A stretch of 18,785 nucleotides of DNA from DAOTEJ01 sp035454085 (GTDB lineage: Bacteria > Pseudomonadota > Gammaproteobacteria > Burkholderiales > Burkholderiaceae_F), in contig DAOTEJ010000052.1 in assembly GCA_035454085.1 (NCBI GenBank), positions 1 through 18,785 on the forward strand. The letters run 5' to 3'. How positions within the stretch are numbered: the first letter of the stretch is position 1; each line of letters begins with the position of its first letter. Positions 1 to 8,263 of this stretch are shown here, in pieces. Both the position numbers and the translations under genes were made by a program. The notes beneath the pieces are model-generated. The model did no database searches. It worked only from the letters and a program-made list of their open reading frames with translations, and was not told the origin of the DNA.

Positions 1-776
1 CGAACACGCTGTACACGCGCGACACCACCTGCTGGATCTACGGCGGCGTGACGCTCAACCCGCTGTACTGGCCGGCGCGGCACGAGGAGACCATCCTCAC
101 CACCGCGATCTACAAGTTCCACCCCGACTTCGCCGGCAAGGTCAACGTGTGGTGGGGCGACCCGACCGAAGACCACGGCCTGGCCACGCTGGAGGGCGGC
201 GACGTGATGCCCATCGGCAAGGGCAACGTGCTCATCGGCATGAGCGAGCGCAGCTCGCGCCAGGGGATCAGCCAGCTGGCGGCGGCGCTGTTCAAGAAGG
301 GCGCGGCCGAGCGCGTGATCGTCGCGGCCATGCCCAAGATCCGCGCGGCCATGCACCTGGACACCGTGTTCACCTTCGCCGACCGCGACTGCGTGCTGGT
401 GGCGCCCGACTTCATGTCCAAGACCACGACCTTCTCCTACCGGCCCAGCAAGCACCCCAGCGGCGTGGAGCTGCACGCCGAGAACAAGCCCTTCGTCGAC
501 GTGGTGGCGCAGGCGCTGGGCTACAAGAAGCTGCGCGTGGTCGAGGCCGGGGGCAGCGACTACCAGCGCGAGCGCACGCAGTGGGATAGCGGTGCCAACC
601 TGGTGTGCGCCTCGCCCGGCGTGGTCTACGCCTACGACCGCAACACCTACACCAACACGCTGCTGCGCAAGGCGGGCATCGAGGTGATCACCATCGTCGG
701 CGCGGAGCTGGGTCGCGGGCGCGGCGGCGGCCACTGCATGACCTGCCCGATCATCCGCGACCCGGTGGATTTCTGA
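1..776 (+). CDS. arcA: Arginine deiminase, 5'-truncated by window edge
   Basis: Arginine deiminase hydrolyses L-arginine to citrulline and ammonia, the first step of the cytoplasmic ADI pathway. The open frame runs from base 3 at the window edge to TGA at 774-776. The 257 residues present are about the last 60% of a family of roughly 410-420 residues. Recognisable family blocks are TRDTTCWIYGGVTLNP at the start, LEGGDVMPIG, MHLDTVF and the C-terminal GRGRGGGHCMTCP. They supply all the catalytic positions known for the Pseudomonas enzyme: the Asp of TRD (codon 21-23), the Glu of LEGGD, the His and Asp of MHLDT, and the nucleophilic Cys of GGHC. The enzyme therefore looks active. The ATG at 48 is internal, because strong homology continues upstream of it. 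A YfcC-type carrier follows after 25 bases, probably in the same operon. arcB and arcC are not in the window and may lie upstream. Identification is very secure. Confidence 0.97.
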   Translation, partial: NTLYTRDTTCWIYGGVTLNPLYWPARHEETILTTAIYKFHPDFAGKVNVWWGDPTEDHGLATLEGGDVMPIGKGNVLIGMSERSSRQGISQLAAALFKKGAAERVIVAAMPKIRAAMHLDTVFTFADRDCVLVAPDFMSKTTTFSYRPSKHPSGVELHAENKPFVDVVAQALGYKKLRVVEAGGSDYQRERTQWDSGANLVCASPGVVYAYDRNTYTNTLLRKAGIEVITIVGAELGRGRGGGHCMTCPIIRDPVDF

Positions 777-801
777 TGGCAAGTCAGCGGCAGAGCAATC
801 C

Positions 802-2382
802 ATGAGCGCCAGCGACCTCGACGCCGACGCACGGCCACCGCGCAGCGGGTCCCGCTTCCCGGGCGCGGTGGCCACGCTGGCCATCGTCACGCTGCTGGTG
901 TGGGTGGCGGCGCTCTTCATTCCCTCGGGCCGATATCAGGTCGATGCCGACGGCTCGCCTATCCCGGGCACTTACGAGCGCACGGCCTCGCCGCTGACCG
1001 TTCCTGAGAAGCTGCGCCAGTTGGTGCTGGCGCCCGTGAACGGCATCTACGGGCTGCGCAATCCGGAGTCGGGCTTCATCGACACCGAGGTGCTCGGTCG
1101 CATGGCGGGCCAGATCGGCGTGATCACCTTCATCATGGCCATCGGAGCCTTCATTTCGGTGAGCTTCGCGACCAAGGCGCTGGAGGTGGCGGTCGCGTCA
1201 CTGGCGCACCGCCTGCGCGACAAGGGTTGGCTTCTGATCACCGCGGTGATGGTGCTGTTTTCGGCGCTTGGTTCGACCATGGGCTTCTCGGTCGAGACGC
1301 TGGGCTTCTATGCGCTGTTCATGCCGCTGATGGCCGCGCTGGGCTACGACCGCCTGGTCACCGCGGCGATGATCATCCTGGGGGCGCTGGTCGGCGTGAT
1401 GGCGGCCACCGTCAACCCCTTCTCCATCGGCGTGGCCGCCAGCGAGGCCGGCGTGTCCATCGGCGAGGGTATCGGCCTGCGGCTGCTTCTGTGGGTGGTG
1501 CTGACGGCGATGGCGGTGGGCTGGGTCTTGCGTTACGCGACGCGGGTGCAGCGCGACGCTTCGAGCTCGCTGCTGGCGCAAGACAGTCCCGAGGACGACG
1601 CGGCGAGCAACGGCCGGGCCGCGCCATCAGCGTCGCACGATGCGCCGCAGACAAGACTGAGCGGCATGCAGAAGACGGTGCTGGCCATCACCGTGGCCGC
1701 CTTCGGCCTGATGATCTTTTCGGTGATCCCCTGGTCGGCGGTGCTGGGCGGGCGCGCCGCTGCGGCGGACTACTACGGCAGCCACGAGGTCGCCGGCGTG
1801 ACGCCCTACTGGTTCGAGCTCAACTGGTGGTTCCCGGAGCTTTCGATGCTCTTCATCCTGGCATCGGTGCTGGTCGGCGTGGTCGCGAGGATGGGCGAGA
1901 AGGAAACCGTGCGCCTGATCTCGGCCGGCGCGGCCGACATGATGGGACCAGCCATGGTGGTGCTGCTAGCGGGCGGCGTGTCGGCGATCATGAACAATAC
2001 GCAGACCATGGGCACGATCCTGCACTCCATGGAGCAGGCGGTCAGCGGCGCCTCGGCCGGGGTGTTCACGCTGCTCACCATACTGGTCAACGTGCCGCTG
2101 GGTATGCTCATCCCCTCGAGTTCCGGCCACGGCGCGCTGGCCATGCCGCTGCTGGCCCCGCTGGCCGACTTTGCCGGTGTGAGCCGGGCCACCACCATCA
2201 CCGCCTGGATCATGGGTCACGGACTGGCGCTGATGTTCTCGCCCACCAGCGTCGTGCTCGTCGGTGGTCTGGCCATCGCCAAGGTCGGCTATGACAAGTT
2301 CCTGCGTTTCGTCTGGCCCCTCTTGCTGGCCTTGTTCGGCGTTTCGGCGCTCGTCATCGGCGTCGTCGCAGCTTCCGGTTGA
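802..2382 (+). CDS. YfcC-family membrane carrier, probable arginine/ornithine exchanger
   Basis: A polytopic inner-membrane protein of 526 residues in the YfcC/DcuC-like (C4-dicarboxylate anaerobic carrier) superfamily. A first membrane segment at about residues 22-40 leads into the family signature IPSGRYQV, followed by GSPIPGTYE. About a dozen hydrophobic segments follow, broken by a polar cytoplasmic loop at about 250-285. The C-terminal half has the conserved NNTQTMGTILH and IPSSSGHGALAMPLLAP blocks. YfcC relatives often sit beside arginine deiminase genes and are annotated as arginine/ornithine antiporters. Position 25 bases downstream of arcA supports import of arginine and export of ornithine, but the substrate is inferred from context. 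The ATG start has only a weak purine stretch upstream (about 789-795), so it may depend on translation of arcA. It stands where arcD would be in the classical pathway, though it is not an ArcD-type APC transporter. Confidence 0.88.
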   Translation: MSASDLDADARPPRSGSRFPGAVATLAIVTLLVWVAALFIPSGRYQVDADGSPIPGTYERTASPLTVPEKLRQLVLAPVNGIYGLRNPESGFIDTEVLGRMAGQIGVITFIMAIGAFISVSFATKALEVAVASLAHRLRDKGWLLITAVMVLFSALGSTMGFSVETLGFYALFMPLMAALGYDRLVTAAMIILGALVGVMAATVNPFSIGVAASEAGVSIGEGIGLRLLLWVVLTAMAVGWVLRYATRVQRDASSSLLAQDSPEDDAASNGRAAPSASHDAPQTRLSGMQKTVLAITVAAFGLMIFSVIPWSAVLGGRAAAADYYGSHEVAGVTPYWFELNWWFPELSMLFILASVLVGVVARMGEKETVRLISAGAADMMGPAMVVLLAGGVSAIMNNTQTMGTILHSMEQAVSGASAGVFTLLTILVNVPLGMLIPSSSGHGALAMPLLAPLADFAGVSRATTITAWIMGHGLALMFSPTSVVLVGGLAIAKVGYDKFLRFVWPLLLALFGVSALVIGVVAASG

Positions 2383-2446
2383 TAATCACCTTATTGCGCT
2401 GCAGTGCCCGGCCGGCGACATCCGGCTTTTCCTCAGCAAACCCGAT

Positions 2447-2461
2447 GGAGATCTCCCTGTG
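2447..2461 (+). promoter_or_regulatory. Ribosome binding site that fixes a GTG start for the RND adaptor
   Basis: GGAG at 2447-2450 lies 8 bases before GTG at 2459. The open frame itself extends back into the yfcC gene (to 2264), but residues before this GTG look like out-of-frame translation. Starting at the GTG places a lipoprotein signal directly at the N terminus. A TTG at 2495 would give an even shorter signal peptide but lacks a comparable Shine-Dalgarno sequence. Confidence 0.6.
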
Positions 2462-3574
2462 CCCGCCAATTTCGACGCCCCCTGCCCAAGCCCCTTGCCC
2501 TTTCGGCTTGCGCTCGTGCCGGCACTGGCCGGGCTGCTGCTGCTCGGCGGCTGCCAACGTGGCGTAGACCAGCCCGCGCCCGAGGTTCGCCCGGTGCGCA
2601 CCACGACGGTCGGCAAGGTCGATGCCGGTGGCACCGTCAATCTCACCGGCAACGTGCAGGCACAGAACGAGATCAACCTCGCCTTCCGGATCGACGGGCG
2701 CCTGATCGAGCGCACCGTGGACGTTGGCGACAACGTCCGGCCCGGACAGCTGATCGCGCTGCTCGATCCGCAAAACGAAGAGAGCAACGTGCGCACCGTG
2801 CGCGCGCAGGTCGCGGGGGCCAACGCGCGACTGGTCGAGGCGCGCAGCAACTACGAGCGCATGCGCGACCTGGTCACCGACGCCGCCGTGTCGCGCGCGC
2901 AGTTCGAGCAGGCCGAGGCAGCCCTGCGCTCGGCCGAGTCGCAGCTCGATGCACTCAACGGCCAGTTGAGCCTGGCGCAGAACCGGCTGGGCTACACGCG
3001 CCTGGTGTCGGACGTTGCCGGTGTGGTCACCGCCCGGGGCCCCGAGCCCGGCGAGGTCGTGGCCCCGGGCCGCATGGTGGTGCAGGTCGCGCGCGAGGGC
3101 GCGCGTGACGCGGTTTTCGACGTGCCGGGCCGCATCATGGACGTGGCGCCCAAGAACCCCGAAGTCACGGTGGTGCTGACCGACGACCCCCGCGTCAAGG
3201 TGGCGGGCCGGGTGCGGGAGGTTGCGCCGCGCGCGGATCCGGTGACCGGCACCTTCGCCGTGCGTGTGCGCCTGATCGACCCGCCGCCCGCCATGCGCCT
3301 GGGCAGCACCGTCACGGGCACGATGCGCCTGCCGGTGGCGCCGGCCATCGAGCTGCCCGCCTCGGCGCTGGTGCGCGCCGACGGCAAGACCGCGGTTTGG
3401 GTGGTCGACCCGGCCGCGAGCACGGTGTCGTTGCGCAATATTGAACTGGCGGGAGGCAATGCCAGCACCGTTCAGGTGGCCAAGGGCCTGAACCCCGGCG
3501 ACGTCGTGGTGATTGCAGGAGCGCAAGCCTTGCGCCCGGGCCAGAAGGTGCGCCTGCCGGAGGCCCGCTCGTGA
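2459..3574 (+). CDS. RND efflux periplasmic adaptor (membrane fusion) lipoprotein
   Basis: A 371-residue membrane fusion protein that would link the inner-membrane RND permease to an outer-membrane channel in the periplasm. The N terminus holds a hydrophobic stretch ending in the lipobox LLGGC, with lipidation predicted at Cys32. Next come a beta-barrel/lipoyl half with NEINLAFRIDGRLIERTVDVGD and GQLIALLD, a coiled-coil hairpin at about residues 105-180 (RAQVAGANARLVEAR, then EAALRSAESQLDALNGQLSLA), the returning lipoyl half GYTRLVSDVAGVVTAR, and beta-barrel and membrane-proximal domains to the end. Length is normal for the family. The GTG start is chosen for its GGAG and the lipobox. The stop overlaps the permease start by 4 bases (GTGA). 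It is the first gene of the pump/antiporter operon, 76 bases after yfcC. The transported compound cannot be read from sequence. Confidence 0.92.
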   Translation: MPANFDAPCPSPLPFRLALVPALAGLLLLGGCQRGVDQPAPEVRPVRTTTVGKVDAGGTVNLTGNVQAQNEINLAFRIDGRLIERTVDVGDNVRPGQLIALLDPQNEESNVRTVRAQVAGANARLVEARSNYERMRDLVTDAAVSRAQFEQAEAALRSAESQLDALNGQLSLAQNRLGYTRLVSDVAGVVTARGPEPGEVVAPGRMVVQVAREGARDAVFDVPGRIMDVAPKNPEVTVVLTDDPRVKVAGRVREVAPRADPVTGTFAVRVRLIDPPPAMRLGSTVTGTMRLPVAPAIELPASALVRADGKTAVWVVDPAASTVSLRNIELAGGNASTVQVAKGLNPGDVVVIAGAQALRPGQKVRLPEARS

Positions 3575-6500
3575 TCGGTCCGAACCTGTCGGAGTGGGCG
3601 CTCAAGAAGCGCTCGCTGGTCGTCTTCCTGATGATCCTGGCCGTGGTGGCCGGGGTCATGTCCTTCCTGAAGCTGGGGCGCGGCGAGGACCCGGCGATCA
3701 CCACGCGCACCATGGTCGTCGCGGCCGGCTGGCCCGGCGCCACGGTGGACGAGACCATGAAGCAGGTCACCGAGCGGCTCGAGCGCACGCTCCAGGAGAC
3801 CGACTACCTCGATCGCCTGCGCAGCTACACCGTGGCCGGGCAGACCACGATCTTCGTCGACCTGAAGCAATCGACGCCGCCGCACAAGATTCCCGACATC
3901 TGGTACCAGGTGCGCAAGAACATCGGCGACATGCGTCACACGCTGCCGCAGGGCGTGCTCGGTCCCTTCCTCAACGACGACTTCGGCGACACCTTCGGCA
4001 TCATCTACGGCTTCACCGCCGACGGCTTCAGCTTCCGCGAACTGCGCGATTACGTCGAGGCGGCGCGCTCGCGGCTGCTGCAGTTGCCCGATGTGTCGAA
4101 GATCGAGGTCATGGGCGCGCAGGACGAGCAGATCTTCATCGAGTTCTCGACCGAGCGACTGGCCGGCCTGCGGCTGAACCTGAACCAGATCGTCGCCACG
4201 CTGCAGTCGCAGAACCTGGTGCGCCCTGCCGGCACGATCCAGGGCGACCAGGAGCGCGTGTTCCTGCGTGTGTCCGGCGCCTTCGACTCCGAGCGCGACA
4301 TCGAGGCGGTGAACATCGTCGCCGGCGACCGCATCTTCCGCCTTGGCGACATCGCCAAGGTGCGGCGCGGCTTCACCGACCCGCCGCAGCCCATGTTCCG
4401 CGTCAACGGCAAGCCGGCCATCGGCCTGGCCATCGCCATGCGCGACTCCGGCGACATCCTGGCGCTGGGCGATAACGTGCGCAAGGAGATGGCCGAGATC
4501 ACCGCCAACCTGCCGGTGGGCATCGAGGCCACGCTGGTGGCCGACCAGGCGGTCACCGTCGACCACGCGATCAGTGACTTCATGACCTCGCTGTGGCAGG
4601 CCATCGTCATCATCCTGGTGTGCAGCTTCGTGAGCCTGGGCGTACGCCCGGGCACGGTGGTGGCCCTGGCCATCCCGCTGACCATGGCCATCGTCTTCGC
4701 GGTGATGAACGTGGCGCAGATCGACCTGCACCGCATCTCGCTGGGTGCGCTGATCATCGCGCTCGGGATGCTGGTCGACGACGCGATGACCACGGTGGAC
4801 GCGATGCTGCGCCGGCTGGGTGCGGGCGACACACCGGACCAGGCCGCGACCTTTGCCTACCGCACGCTGGCCGCGCCGATGCTGGTCGGCACGCTGGTCA
4901 CGATCGCCGCCTTCGTGCCGATCGGCTTCGCCAAGAGCTCGGCCGGCGAGTACACCTTCTCGATCTTCTCGGTGGTGGCCATCTCGCTGATCGTCAGCTG
5001 GCTGGTGGCAGTGGTCTTCGGGCCGCTGCTCGGCAAGGCGCTGCTCAAGCCGCCGAAGAAGCAGGAGACCGAGCCCAAGCCGGGCAAGCTGGTGCTGCTG
5101 TACAGCAGTTTCCTGCAGGCCGCGATCCGCATGAAGTGGGTCACCATCGGCGTCACAATCGCCGCCTTCGTCGCCGCGCTGATTCTGCTGGGCAGCGTGT
5201 CGCGGCAGTTCTTCCCGTCCAGTGACCGCCCCGAGCTGACGGTGGATCTGACACTGCGCCAGAACGCATCGATCTTCGCCACCGAGCAGGAGGTCAAGCG
5301 GCTCGAAGAGGTTCTCAAGACCGACCCCGACGTCGACCACTTCAGCAGCTACGTCGGTCGCGGCGCGATCCGCTTCATCCTGACGCTCGATGTCCAGCTG
5401 GCCAACCCCTTCTTCGGCCAGTTCGTGGTGGTGACCAAGAACCTCGAGGCGCGCGAGCGACTGCGGGTCAAGCTCGAGAAGGTGCTCGCCGAGCAGTTCC
5501 CCGGCGTCGTCTCGCGCGTCTCTCCGCTCGAGCTCGGGCCGCCGGTGGGCTGGCCGCTGCAGTACCGCGTGTCCGGACCCGACAAGGACGAGGTGCGGCG
5601 CCTGTCGCTGGAACTGGCCAACGTGGTGGGCACCGACCCGCGCACACGGCAGATCCACTTCGACTGGATGGAGCCGGCCCGCCAGCTGCGCGTCAAGATC
5701 AACCAGGACCAGGCCCGGCAACTGGGCGTGAGCTCCGCCGCGATCGCCAGCGTGCTCAACGCCGCCATCTCAGGCACGCCGGTGACCCAGGTGCGCGACG
5801 ACATCTATCTCGTCAATGCGGTGGTACGCGCCGCCGACGGCGAGCGCGCCTCGTTCCAGACGCTGGCCTCGCTGCAGGTGCCCACGCCCAGCGGGCGCAT
5901 GGTGCCCCTGAAGCAGTTCGCGACCTTCGTCGAGGAGCAGGAGTTCCCCGTGGTGTGGCGCCGCGACCGCGTGCCGACGCTGACGGTGCGCGCCGACGTC
6001 AACCCTGGCGTGCTGCCCGACGACGTGGTGAGCGCGCTGACGCCCAAGATCGCCGCTTTCGGCGCCAAGCTGCCCAAGCCCTACAAGGTCGAGACCGGCG
6101 GCCTGTTCGAGGAGAGCCAGATCTCGCAGGGTTCGGTGTTCGCGGTGGTGCCGATAATGATCGTGCTGATGCTGCTGGCGACGATGGTCATGCTGGTGAG
6201 CTTCCGCCGCATGCTGATGGTGGTGGCCATCCTGCCGCTGGGGCTGATCGGCGTGGTGATGTCGCTGCTGCTCTTCAACCGTCCGCTGGGTTTCGTCGCG
6301 ATCCTGGGCATCCTGGCGCTGATCGGCATGATCGCCAAGAACACGTTGATCCTGATCGTCTCGATCGAGGAGGATCGCGCCAGCGGCCTCGCTGTGCGCG
6401 ACGCTGTGGTGACCTGCGCCACCAACAGGTTGCGCCCGATGATGCTGACCGCAGTGTCCACCGTGCTGGGCCTGCTGCCGATCGCACCCACGGTGTTCTG

Positions 6501-6642
6501 GGGCCCGATGGCCTTCGCCATCATGGGCGGTCTGCTGGTGGCCACGGTGCTGACGCTGGTGTTCCTGCCCGCGCTGTACATGGCGGTGCTCGGCAAGGAG
6601 GAGGCGAAGCCGGCGCCGGCCGCCGCGGAGAAGGCGGCATGA
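3571..6642 (+). CDS. RND-superfamily efflux permease (AcrB/HAE1 type)
   Basis: A 1023-residue inner-membrane proton-driven exporter, full length for the family. It has the duplicated RND plan: TM1 at about 14-33, a large periplasmic porter loop to about 335, TM2-6 at about 340-500, TM7 at about 525-545, a second periplasmic loop to about 855, and TM8-12 to the end. The proton-relay residues are present: Asp403-Asp404 in GMLVDDAMTTVD, Lys923 in GMIAKNTLILIV, and Arg953/Arg955 in NRLRPMMLT. This argues for proton coupling rather than loss of function. The N terminus (LSEWALKKRSLVVFLM) and the DIWYQVRKNIGDMRHTLPQG block recall triclosan-pump TriC-like permeases, a resemblance from memory. The GTG start has GGAGG at 3559-3563 and overlaps the adaptor stop. 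The stop overlaps the next gene by 4 bases (ATGA), tying the pump to the downstream membrane genes. Confidence 0.95.
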   Translation: MIGPNLSEWALKKRSLVVFLMILAVVAGVMSFLKLGRGEDPAITTRTMVVAAGWPGATVDETMKQVTERLERTLQETDYLDRLRSYTVAGQTTIFVDLKQSTPPHKIPDIWYQVRKNIGDMRHTLPQGVLGPFLNDDFGDTFGIIYGFTADGFSFRELRDYVEAARSRLLQLPDVSKIEVMGAQDEQIFIEFSTERLAGLRLNLNQIVATLQSQNLVRPAGTIQGDQERVFLRVSGAFDSERDIEAVNIVAGDRIFRLGDIAKVRRGFTDPPQPMFRVNGKPAIGLAIAMRDSGDILALGDNVRKEMAEITANLPVGIEATLVADQAVTVDHAISDFMTSLWQAIVIILVCSFVSLGVRPGTVVALAIPLTMAIVFAVMNVAQIDLHRISLGALIIALGMLVDDAMTTVDAMLRRLGAGDTPDQAATFAYRTLAAPMLVGTLVTIAAFVPIGFAKSSAGEYTFSIFSVVAISLIVSWLVAVVFGPLLGKALLKPPKKQETEPKPGKLVLLYSSFLQAAIRMKWVTIGVTIAAFVAALILLGSVSRQFFPSSDRPELTVDLTLRQNASIFATEQEVKRLEEVLKTDPDVDHFSSYVGRGAIRFILTLDVQLANPFFGQFVVVTKNLEARERLRVKLEKVLAEQFPGVVSRVSPLELGPPVGWPLQYRVSGPDKDEVRRLSLELANVVGTDPRTRQIHFDWMEPARQLRVKINQDQARQLGVSSAAIASVLNAAISGTPVTQVRDDIYLVNAVVRAADGERASFQTLASLQVPTPSGRMVPLKQFATFVEEQEFPVVWRRDRVPTLTVRADVNPGVLPDDVVSALTPKIAAFGAKLPKPYKVETGGLFEESQISQGSVFAVVPIMIVLMLLATMVMLVSFRRMLMVVAILPLGLIGVVMSLLLFNRPLGFVAILGILALIGMIAKNTLILIVSIEEDRASGLAVRDAVVTCATNRLRPMMLTAVSTVLGLLPIAPTVFWGPMAFAIMGGLLVATVLTLVFLPALYMAVLGKEEAKPAPAAAEKAA

Positions 6643-7202
6643 CGACCTCGGCCGCAACCGCGTTGCGGCTCTACGTGGCCGAGCTGCGCCAGCTGTTCGA
6701 CTCGATGGACCCGGCGCCGTTTCGCGAGCGCGATCTCGACCGGCAGGCCGCCGACTACATCGTCGACAGCGCCCGCGAGGCGCCTGCCGGCACGGCGCTT
6801 GCGCTGCAGGTGCAGCTCGGGCGCGAGCCTGCCAACGAGGCCACGGTGGCCATGCTGCGCGACGCGGTGCACGAGCACTTCGAACGCCAGGCCGCAGGCA
6901 GGCGCCGCGACCTGAGCCGGCTGTTCCGCACGGGGCGCATCAGCCTGGCCATCGGCCTGGCCTTCCTGGCCGGCGCGATTGCGCTGGCCAACTGGCTAGG
7001 CGGCCTGATCGAGCACGAGGGCTACGCGTGGCTGGTCAGCGAGAGCCTGATCATCGGCGGCTGGGTGGCCCTGTGGCGGCCACTCGAGATCTTCCTGTAC
7101 GACTGGTGGCCGATCCGCGCCGACGCGCGCCTGTTCGACCGGCTGGCCGCGATGCCGGTGAGCCTGCGCGGGGCGGACGCCGCCGCGGGGAGCGCCGAGT
7201 GA
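6639..7202 (+). CDS. Unrecognised 187-residue membrane protein between RND pump and Mrp genes
   Basis: I cannot assign a named family or function. Residues 1-95 form a soluble, charged, probably helical region (LRLYVAELRQLFDSMDP near the start, then a basic RRRDLSRLFRTGR run at 88-100). Two membrane segments follow, at about 101-120 and 132-153. The second ends in a striking aromatic/charged motif, WRPLEIFLYDWWPIR (146-160), and a short polar tail. The basic run before TM1 suggests a cytoplasmic N terminus. The ATG at 6639 overlaps the permease stop (ATGA) with GGAGAAGG upstream at 6627-6634. Its TGA overlaps the mrpE GTG. Both couplings suggest it is made in step with the pump and the antiporter complex. 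I have an impression that similar proteins sit beside Mrp genes elsewhere, but cannot verify it. It could be an assembly factor, an accessory subunit or a regulator of either complex. Confidence 0.85.
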   Translation: MTTSAATALRLYVAELRQLFDSMDPAPFRERDLDRQAADYIVDSAREAPAGTALALQVQLGREPANEATVAMLRDAVHEHFERQAAGRRRDLSRLFRTGRISLAIGLAFLAGAIALANWLGGLIEHEGYAWLVSESLIIGGWVALWRPLEIFLYDWWPIRADARLFDRLAAMPVSLRGADAAAGSAE

Positions 7203-7693
7203 GCGCCGGTCGCGGCGGCGCGCTGGCGCTGCGTGCCCTGCTGTACTTCGGCGTCTGGATCGTCGTCGACCAGAGTGCCAAGCCTGCCAACCTGGTGGTG
7301 GGCGTGCTGACCTGCCTGGCGGCGGCCTGGGTGAGCCTGAAGCTGCTGCCCCCGACCCGAGGCCGCGTGCGCCTGGGCCGGCTGCTGATGCTGCTGCCGC
7401 GCTTCCTGTGGCAGTCGCTGGTCGCCGGCACCGATGTCGCGCGCCGCGCCTTCGCGCCGAAGCTCGATCTGCAGCCGGGCTTCATCGAGTACCGCACGCA
7501 ACTGCCGCCGGGCTCGGCGCGCAGCGCCTTCGAACTGATATCCAGTCTCATGCCAGGCTCCGTGCCCAGCGACGAAGGCCCGCAGCACATCGAATTCCAT
7601 TGCCTGGACACGCGCCAGCCGGTGGCCGAGCAACTCGCGGACGAGGAGCGGGCCTACGCGCCGGCGCTGCAGCAGGAGCCGGGCCATGGCTGA
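7199..7693 (+). CDS. mrpE: Na+/H+ (Mrp-type) antiporter subunit E
   Basis: A 164-residue small subunit of the multi-subunit cation/proton antiporter (MrpE/MnhE/PhaE, equivalent to MbhA). The family layout is visible: two closely spaced hydrophobic segments at about residues 10-48 (ALLYFGVWIVVDQS, then NLVVGVLTCLAAAWVSLKLL), a third at about 60-78 (LGRLLMLLPRFLWQSLVAG), then a cytoplasmic domain with LQPGFIEYRT, ISSLMPGSVP and the IEFHCLDTR strand. MrpE helps assembly and stability of the complex. The GTG start at 7199 has GGGGAG at 7187-7192 and forms a GTGA overlap with the preceding stop. An upstream start would run far into the preceding gene. The 3' end overlaps mrpF by 8 bases. Family assignment is firm; the transported cation is not known. 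Confidence 0.92.
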   Translation: MSAGRGGALALRALLYFGVWIVVDQSAKPANLVVGVLTCLAAAWVSLKLLPPTRGRVRLGRLLMLLPRFLWQSLVAGTDVARRAFAPKLDLQPGFIEYRTQLPPGSARSAFELISSLMPGSVPSDEGPQHIEFHCLDTRQPVAEQLADEERAYAPALQQEPGHG

Positions 7694-7973
7694 CTTTCTG
7701 CAATCGGCCGGCGCCTTCGTGGTGCTGATGGTGGCGCTGGGACTGGTGCGCGTGGCGCGCGGCCCGGGGCGGGCCGACCGCATGATGGCCGCGCAGTTGC
7801 TGGGCTCCGGTGCCGTGGGCGCGCTACTGCTGTTCGGCGCGGCCTCGGGCGAGAGCGCGGTGTTCGACGTGGCACTGACCCTGGCGCTGCTGAGCGCCTT
7901 CGCCTCGATTGCCTTCGTCAAGTTCGCGCTGCGCCAGGACCAGCCGCTCGACGACGAGGAGGACGCGACGTGA
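7686..7973 (+). CDS. mrpF: Mrp-type antiporter subunit F
   Basis: A 95-residue, three-helix membrane protein of the MrpF/PhaF family (equivalent to MbhB). Helices lie at about residues 8-24, 37-54 and 61-80. The family motif after TM1 is present as RVARGPGRADRMMAAQLLGS, and the third helix reads FDVALTLALLSAFASIAFVK as expected. An acidic tail (DDEEDAT) ends the protein. The start has AGGAG at 7674-7678 with a 7-base spacer and overlaps mrpE by 8 bases. The stop overlaps the mrpG GTG (GTGA). It acts as a structural subunit of the inner-membrane antiporter complex. No oddities seen. Confidence 0.93.
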   Translation: MADFLQSAGAFVVLMVALGLVRVARGPGRADRMMAAQLLGSGAVGALLLFGAASGESAVFDVALTLALLSAFASIAFVKFALRQDQPLDDEEDAT

Positions 7974-8263
7974 GACTGCTGCTCGACGTCTTCAGCGTCG
8001 TGGCCATCGTCGCCGGCGCCGTGTTCTACCTCGCCGGCACGGTGGGGCTGCTGCGCTTTCCCGACGCCTACACCCGCCTGCACGCGCTGACCAAGGCCGA
8101 CAACCTGGGGCTGGTGCTGGTGGTCATCGGCCTGCTGCCGCAAGTGAATGGCGTGCTGGCGGGGCTCAAGCTGGTGCTGGTGTGGCTGCTGGTGATGCTG
8201 TCGAGCGCCGCGGTGTCGCAGCTCATTGCCCGCTCGGCGCGGCGCCAGGAGAGACGGCCGTGA
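7970..8263 (+). CDS. mrpG: Mrp-type antiporter subunit G
   Basis: A 97-residue, three-helix membrane protein of the MrpG/PhaG family (equivalent to MbhC). The diagnostic segment GTVGLLRFPDAYTRLHALTK, followed by ADNLG, is at about residues 24-48, between TM1 (about 6-25) and TM2 (about 46-60). TM3 covers about 65-85, and a basic tail ends the protein. The GTG start at 7970 has a strong GAGGAGG at 7956-7962 and overlaps the mrpF stop by 4 bases. The stop overlaps the next GTG in the same way. It is the third of three small subunits in the order E-F-G that open the antiporter part of the operon. Confidence 0.93.
   Translation: MRLLLDVFSVVAIVAGAVFYLAGTVGLLRFPDAYTRLHALTKADNLGLVLVVIGLLPQVNGVLAGLKLVLVWLLVMLSSAAVSQLIARSARRQERRP

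Noticed and set aside
2351..2386. GATAAT at 2381-2386 as a -10 box for the RND/Mrp operon
   Set aside because: It overlaps the yfcC stop and has no -35-like hexamer at an acceptable spacing; TCGTCA at 2351-2356 is 24 bases away. The operon promoter remains unidentified.
2264..2458. An earlier ATG at 2264 for the RND adaptor, inside the yfcC gene
   Set aside because: It would put the lipoprotein signal about 95 residues into the protein. The intervening residues look like yfcC read in another frame. GTG at 2459 has GGAG and a proper signal peptide.
3472..5721. A 749-codon open frame on the minus strand opposite the RND permease
   Set aside because: Its product is His/Arg/Gln/Asp-rich with no domain or hydrophobic pattern. 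The plus-strand frame has unmistakable RND motifs. Long antisense frames are expected in GC-rich genes with strong third-position bias.
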